Made by a program: the position numbers and the translations under genes. The notes under the pieces are model-generated. The model was not told the DNA's origin, ran no database searches, and worked only from the letters and a program-made list of their open reading frames with translations. A stretch of 64,000 bases of DNA from Papaver somniferum (lineage: Eukaryota > Streptophyta > Magnoliopsida > Ranunculales > Papaveraceae): NCBI RefSeq assembly GCF_003573695.1, contig NC_039368.1:13148360-13212359 (forward strand), in the 5' to 3' direction. Shown here one piece after another: positions 60,040-64,000 of this stretch (position 1 is its first letter; each line of letters starts with the position of its first letter).

Positions 60040-60839
60040 AACCACCAAAAGCGGTCGTTCGGTTATTGTATCGTACATTGTTGATAATGCCGATTTTCTG
60101 GTAAATTTTCAATTTTAAAAAACCCAGTTTCTATCATATATGTAGACAAAAGGTCCAATACCGATAGTGTATTAATTTTATACAGAAAAGTTGCTTCTTA
60201 GATTAACATATTTCCCTATTTGTCGGCATTAATGTAATACAAAATTCAATGCCGAAAAAGTTAACAGTATTGTGATTAATTAAGTTATCCATGCCGGCAC
60301 ATTTGCTGGTATTGACATACAATAATAATACAATGTCGGATGCGTACTAATCGCAGATAATGAACTCAGTAAATATCTTTAACCAAACTTTAATAAAAAT
60401 CTAAATAACTAAATTTAAAGGTAAACATGTTATACAATGTTCTTAAAAAAGTGACCACAGACCAAAAAGAAAACAAACAAACAGAGTCTAACCAAGTTTC
60501 AAAATAAACATGTTCTAGATTATCAGAAAGTTAACCACCAATAAACATAAAAAACATCTTTCATCTCCCCATATTTTGGTTTCTTGGCGACCTTCCTCTT
60601 ACTTTCGCCTAGAAGACCTTTTGCATTTGGATCTGCGATTTTATTTATCTTTTCATCGACATCCCTCATTTCTTCATGGGCCAGCACCTCTACTTTTTGC
60701 ACCTTGCAACTAAATATTTACCCAATTTTCCAGGTTGCCTCCGCTAGTTTCATCCAATACAAAAAATATTTTTTATATTTAAACAATGATAATACATTAA
60801 AGAGAACAAGCGATAAGCAATACGTACCACCATGGCACA

Positions 60840-61900
60840 AAGGGCATTAGGTGCGGATATAAAAGATCCGGTGGCTGGCGTAAAGTTGTATTGGGAGGAT
60901 TTCCCTGGGGGGGACTACAATGTTAGGCAGGCCTACAAAAAAATGATGCGAGTAATTCTCGAAAGCTCTCATGTAGCCAGGACCGACTTCATCACCGTTT
61001 TCCACAATCTCCCAATTACTCGTATCTACCGAACAACATGGTTCCCTTTCCCTTCAATGTTTTTTGGAACTGGTTTTGGCCTATACACTACCTCTAATCT
61101 TTTTTCAATTGATTGGAATTCAGGAAAGTCATGAAAGAATCTGCCAAAAAAAGTTGTTGCACTGCAGTTTGTTGCTTACACCCGAGTTGTGGCATTACAC
61201 GTCGAGGATTGGCTATGACGTATCCCTTTGGGTGAAACAATTGTCCATTATAAAATACAACGTTATTAGGCCTCATGACGCAGGGATTTTCTCTTTCCAC
61301 CTTGCAAGGGTCAAACACCACCAAGTCGGTCATCATCGCGTCCATAGCCAATCTCATCTCTGTAAATTGGAAATTGTTATGGGCTTCATAATATTGTTGA
61401 ACTCGTATCTCTGAGATCTAGGCTGATCCGATTCCCAATTATCTTTTTCATAAATGATTTATAGTTCGTGAACAATGTTGGGAAATGTTCGTACGCCCAC
61501 ACTTATGCAAAGATAGAATGAATCATATAAGAAGCAATAATTTTATTTTCAATACTAATAGTATATGGAAACAATAAATAAGAACGATCATAAATAAAGA
61601 AGTTCACAAACAACATTAACTGGAGTATAGTGAAATTCCCGAAAAATTGATTGGTAATCTCCTTAGAGGCCCTTCTATCTCTGTCATCAAATGCGCCATG
61701 ACCTCAGTGCCCCAGGAATAGTTAATGACCTCGTGCAACGGATCCAAGTATTGCAGGAAGTTGGCGTTCATCCTGTTTCCACTAGAGTCAAGGAATACCC
61801 TAGTTCCCAAGAGGAATGGCAGATACGCAACGGATGTACGAGGGATTTGTGTGGGATCTCAGTCTTCATGCTCGGATTTCTTCGTTGTCCCTCCTTACCT
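60840..61900 (-). pseudogene. plant mobile domain (MAIN-like) protein, decayed
   Basis: The minus strand from about 61890 encodes AYLPFLLGTRVFLDSSG, then FLQYLDPLHEVINYSWG and EVMAHLMTEIEGPLRR, the core of the plant mobile domain (PMD). After frame breaks, 61357-61094 gives MDAMMTDLVVFDP, NNVVFYNGQLFHPKGYV and NPRRVMPQLG. Lower down near 60990 GYMRAFENYSHHFF resembles the domain end. Several stops and shifts separate these blocks. PMD proteins occur both as host genes (silencing and genome stability roles) and as cargo of transposons. Confidence 0.75.
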
Positions 61901-62924
61901 TTCCCATAGCATAACCAACTTTAATTTCTTTGTCCTATAATTCTAAGATACATAGAATCTTGTGACTGAAGTATCATGGTCCCAGCCAAATAGCTTGTTG
62001 GTCAAAGCGCATAACTTCCTGATTCTAAGTCCTGATTGTCATCTCATTCTGCAACAGATTTCCCGCCCACCTCTAGGCCTAAAATGTTCTGAGCATTTTC
62101 CGAGATCAAGGTCATCTCCAAAAAATGGAAGTGCATCGTATCGGTTTCACCATAAAATCTCTCAACGAAGCAATTAACTGTCACAGAATCATACTCCAAG
62201 AAATTTTCGACCACATGATACAACCCAGATTCTCGTACTAATTCTTGAACACCTACGCATTCCTTATAAAAAACTCAATCAGCCATGGATTATCATTTGC
62301 AAACACGTACAACTCTCTAATGATCCTACAAAGAAAAAATGACACAAATATAAATGGTAGACCATGGAAAAAAATCATACGCAACAATACACGAGCACAA
62401 GATAGAAAGTCTTACATAAGTTAAATAAATTTCGTGAGCCCACGAGTCTTTGTAGCCAAATAGGAGTAGCGTCTCAATCGATTCACCCCAAAGTTTGCTA
62501 TCATCACCGGCAGTTAACATGTCATTAGGATGAGGAAGGTGCGCAAATTTTTATTTTTTTACTTTGTTCTTGTTTTGTTCTTCTTGTACCGGTTGTACCT
62601 TGAACTTCACCTTGTATTGGTTATTCACCTTTCTCATCATCTTGTCTAAGTTCTCGACTTGTTTCAACCTCTTCATCTTGCCCATCATCTGATTCTCCAG
62701 TACGTTCACAGATTGCGAGTTTTCTACGGTCCTTATCTTCTCAATCTTTTCCTATTTTAGAGCATGCACCAAACGTTTAGGGAGGCCACCTCGAGGAGGC
62801 AGAGACTCAGAGGTGCCAAGATCCATCTTCTTTCTACTCTTAATTTACTTGGCTTTAGACCTACATCAAAAGACGTACAAACAATTAACATAAACTGGCG
62901 TTGAAAACATATAAGATGCCATTG
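61901..62924. other. probable 5' part of the PMD gene, not resolvable
   Basis: By position on the minus strand this should hold the N-terminal exons and promoter. I see no block that can be assigned with confidence. Confidence 0.35.
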
Positions 62925-63227
62925 AAAAAGCGATACCGGCATTGTAAAACCAAATACGACATGGATTTTGAAAAACTCGAAATAGATCAAACATAAGCAA
63001 CCATTATATGAAGAAAAAAATGTGAGCATGCCAGCTAGAACTGTCGACATTGATATGTAATAGTAAACAATGCCGACTGTTATGAAATTCAATCCAGAAG
63101 ATTTCGTTTTTTTACTACCACGACCAACATTGATATGAAGTTGCAAAACAATACCGGAACACTTTGCTAGCATTGTAGTAAACCTGAACATCAATGCGGA
63201 TTTGGGACATGCAAATTGAAAAGACGA

Positions 63228-64000
63228 GGATACCCAGATACACCACAATCTTTTTGTTTCAACCTATAAGTCTTATATCGGATGTGATCGTCTATGGACA
63301 AAGTCGAGACAACACGACAATTTAGTTCACACTTTGTGTGACTATCCATGGATACGAGATCGAGACAATACAACAACAAGATAACTTGTGTGATTGACTA
63401 TAGATACAAGATTGAGACAATAATACAACAAAGTGTGTTACTTGATAATAGGTTCGGTAATAACCAAACTCTATAAGATCACTATCAAGTAATGCAGAGT
63501 TAACGTATATGTGTTTTTTTCTTTATTATAATAAACAAATATAATGCGGAAATCAAAGTAAAAGACACATCAAGTTTTTGTTAAAGAGGAAACTGCAAAT
63601 GAATAAAAACCCCGGGACCTAGTACAATTTTGAATACTCTCAGAATTAAGCCGCTATACAAAATCTAATACCAACTTTGTTGATACCAAGCAGACTACCC
63701 CTAGCTACTTAGTTCCCCCAGTATCACTGCGCCTTCGAATTCTAGAGTCACGCACCTGAATATCAAGTCCTTTGGATCGTATCCCAAACAACAAAGAAAT
63801 AATCTGTTTGGTAACCAATCTAATCAATCTTGCTATAGGATTTAATGATTCGCTGACAAAGGCTTTAATGTTTAATCTAATAAACTCATTTGTCTTGTTA
63901 GATCAATCTTATTATAACTATCGAAATAATCAAGTATAGTTTCGCACCCACTCAATATAAATCTCAAAGAGAAATATAGAGAATGCCGATCTCAAGCAAC
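63228..64000. repeat. diverged dispersed repeat, copy 3, running off the window
   Basis: It shares ordered blocks with 32580-33900, starting at CAGATACACCACAATC and including GGGACCTAGTACAATTTTGA. It also contains three diverged short units around 63280-63420 with ACTATGGATACAAGATCGAG-like sequence. Confidence 0.6.

Larger units (their letters stand above)
60040..63215. mobile_element. putative DNA element carrying a plant mobile domain gene, flanked by TGCCG-motif arrays
   Basis: Left (60040-60350) and right (62925-63200) flanks both carry many copies of a motif like CAATGCCGA / TACCGGCATTG and the companion (T)ATTGA(T/C)AT(G/A). Between them lies the MAIN-like gene remnant on the minus strand. 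Such subterminal arrays suggest a CACTA- or MULE-type element. No terminal inverted repeat or target duplication could be fixed, so the borders are approximate. Confidence 0.45.

Noticed and set aside
60832..61134. Plus-strand 100-codon ORF
   Set aside because: The minus strand here encodes the end of the plant mobile domain; the plus frame has no family and is a shadow.
62757..63248. 163-codon minus-strand ORF
   Set aside because: Composition is Phe/Cys/Ser-rich and chance-like; it spans the motif array of the putative transposon and matches nothing known to me.
1..64000. tRNA and intact rRNA genes
   Set aside because: No cloverleaf with proper A and B boxes was noticed on reading; the only rRNA-like sequence is the decayed 5S part of the TRIM.

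Overview
This window is nuclear DNA of a flowering plant, most likely a eudicot. The evidence is GT-AG introns, a plastid RETICULATA-RELATED gene, a plant-type arogenate dehydrogenase gene, and a dense load of plant transposons: CACTA, Athila-type Ty3/gypsy, Helitron, PIF/Harbinger, hAT, Stowaway- and Tourist-like MITEs, a LINE, a Cassandra-like TRIM and a plant-mobile-domain element. I cannot name the species from sequence alone.

Region 1 (1-32567) is a four-level transposon nest. A decayed CACTA element (transposase at 555-1539 and 29221-30496, right terminus at 32567, left terminus outside the window) was hit in its transposase gene by a large LTR retroelement (1545-29215, minus strand, target duplication TATGA). 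That LTR element is non-autonomous. It has 3.2 kb LTRs, a tRNA-Asp-type primer site and one intact 558-codon ORF of unusual type, and it appears to have been a tandem LTR-internal-LTR-internal-LTR form. A Helitron (5039 to about 22558, minus strand) lies in its second internal copy, and its 5' end looks deleted together with neighbouring LTR sequence. The Helitron helicase exon was then split by a 10.8 kb Athila-type element (6890-17738, minus strand, target duplication AAGCC). The removed and joined reading frames of the CACTA and Helitron genes match at the insertion points, which supports this order.

Region 2 (32568-40216) is intergenic. It holds diverged dispersed repeats, an En/Spm-type ORF fragment, a hAT-type and a Tourist-type MITE, and a Cassandra-like TRIM whose two repeats resemble 5S rRNA.

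Region 3 (40217-46599) holds the two convincing host genes, arranged tail to tail. The first is a seven-exon chloroplast RETICULATA-RELATED 5/6-type gene (plus strand, 748 aa). The second is a six-exon arogenate dehydrogenase-type gene (minus strand, 265 aa, no obvious plastid transit peptide).

Region 4 (46600-64000) is again transposon-rich. It has a GTCGT/ACGAC motif cluster, an eight-copy tandem repeat, a complete-ended PIF/Harbinger element (50360-54966, TSD TAA) that contains a Stowaway-like and a hAT-like insertion, a LINE remnant flanked by a direct repeat, a doubtful two-exon small gene, and a decayed MAIN-like plant mobile domain gene between arrays of a TGCCG-type motif.
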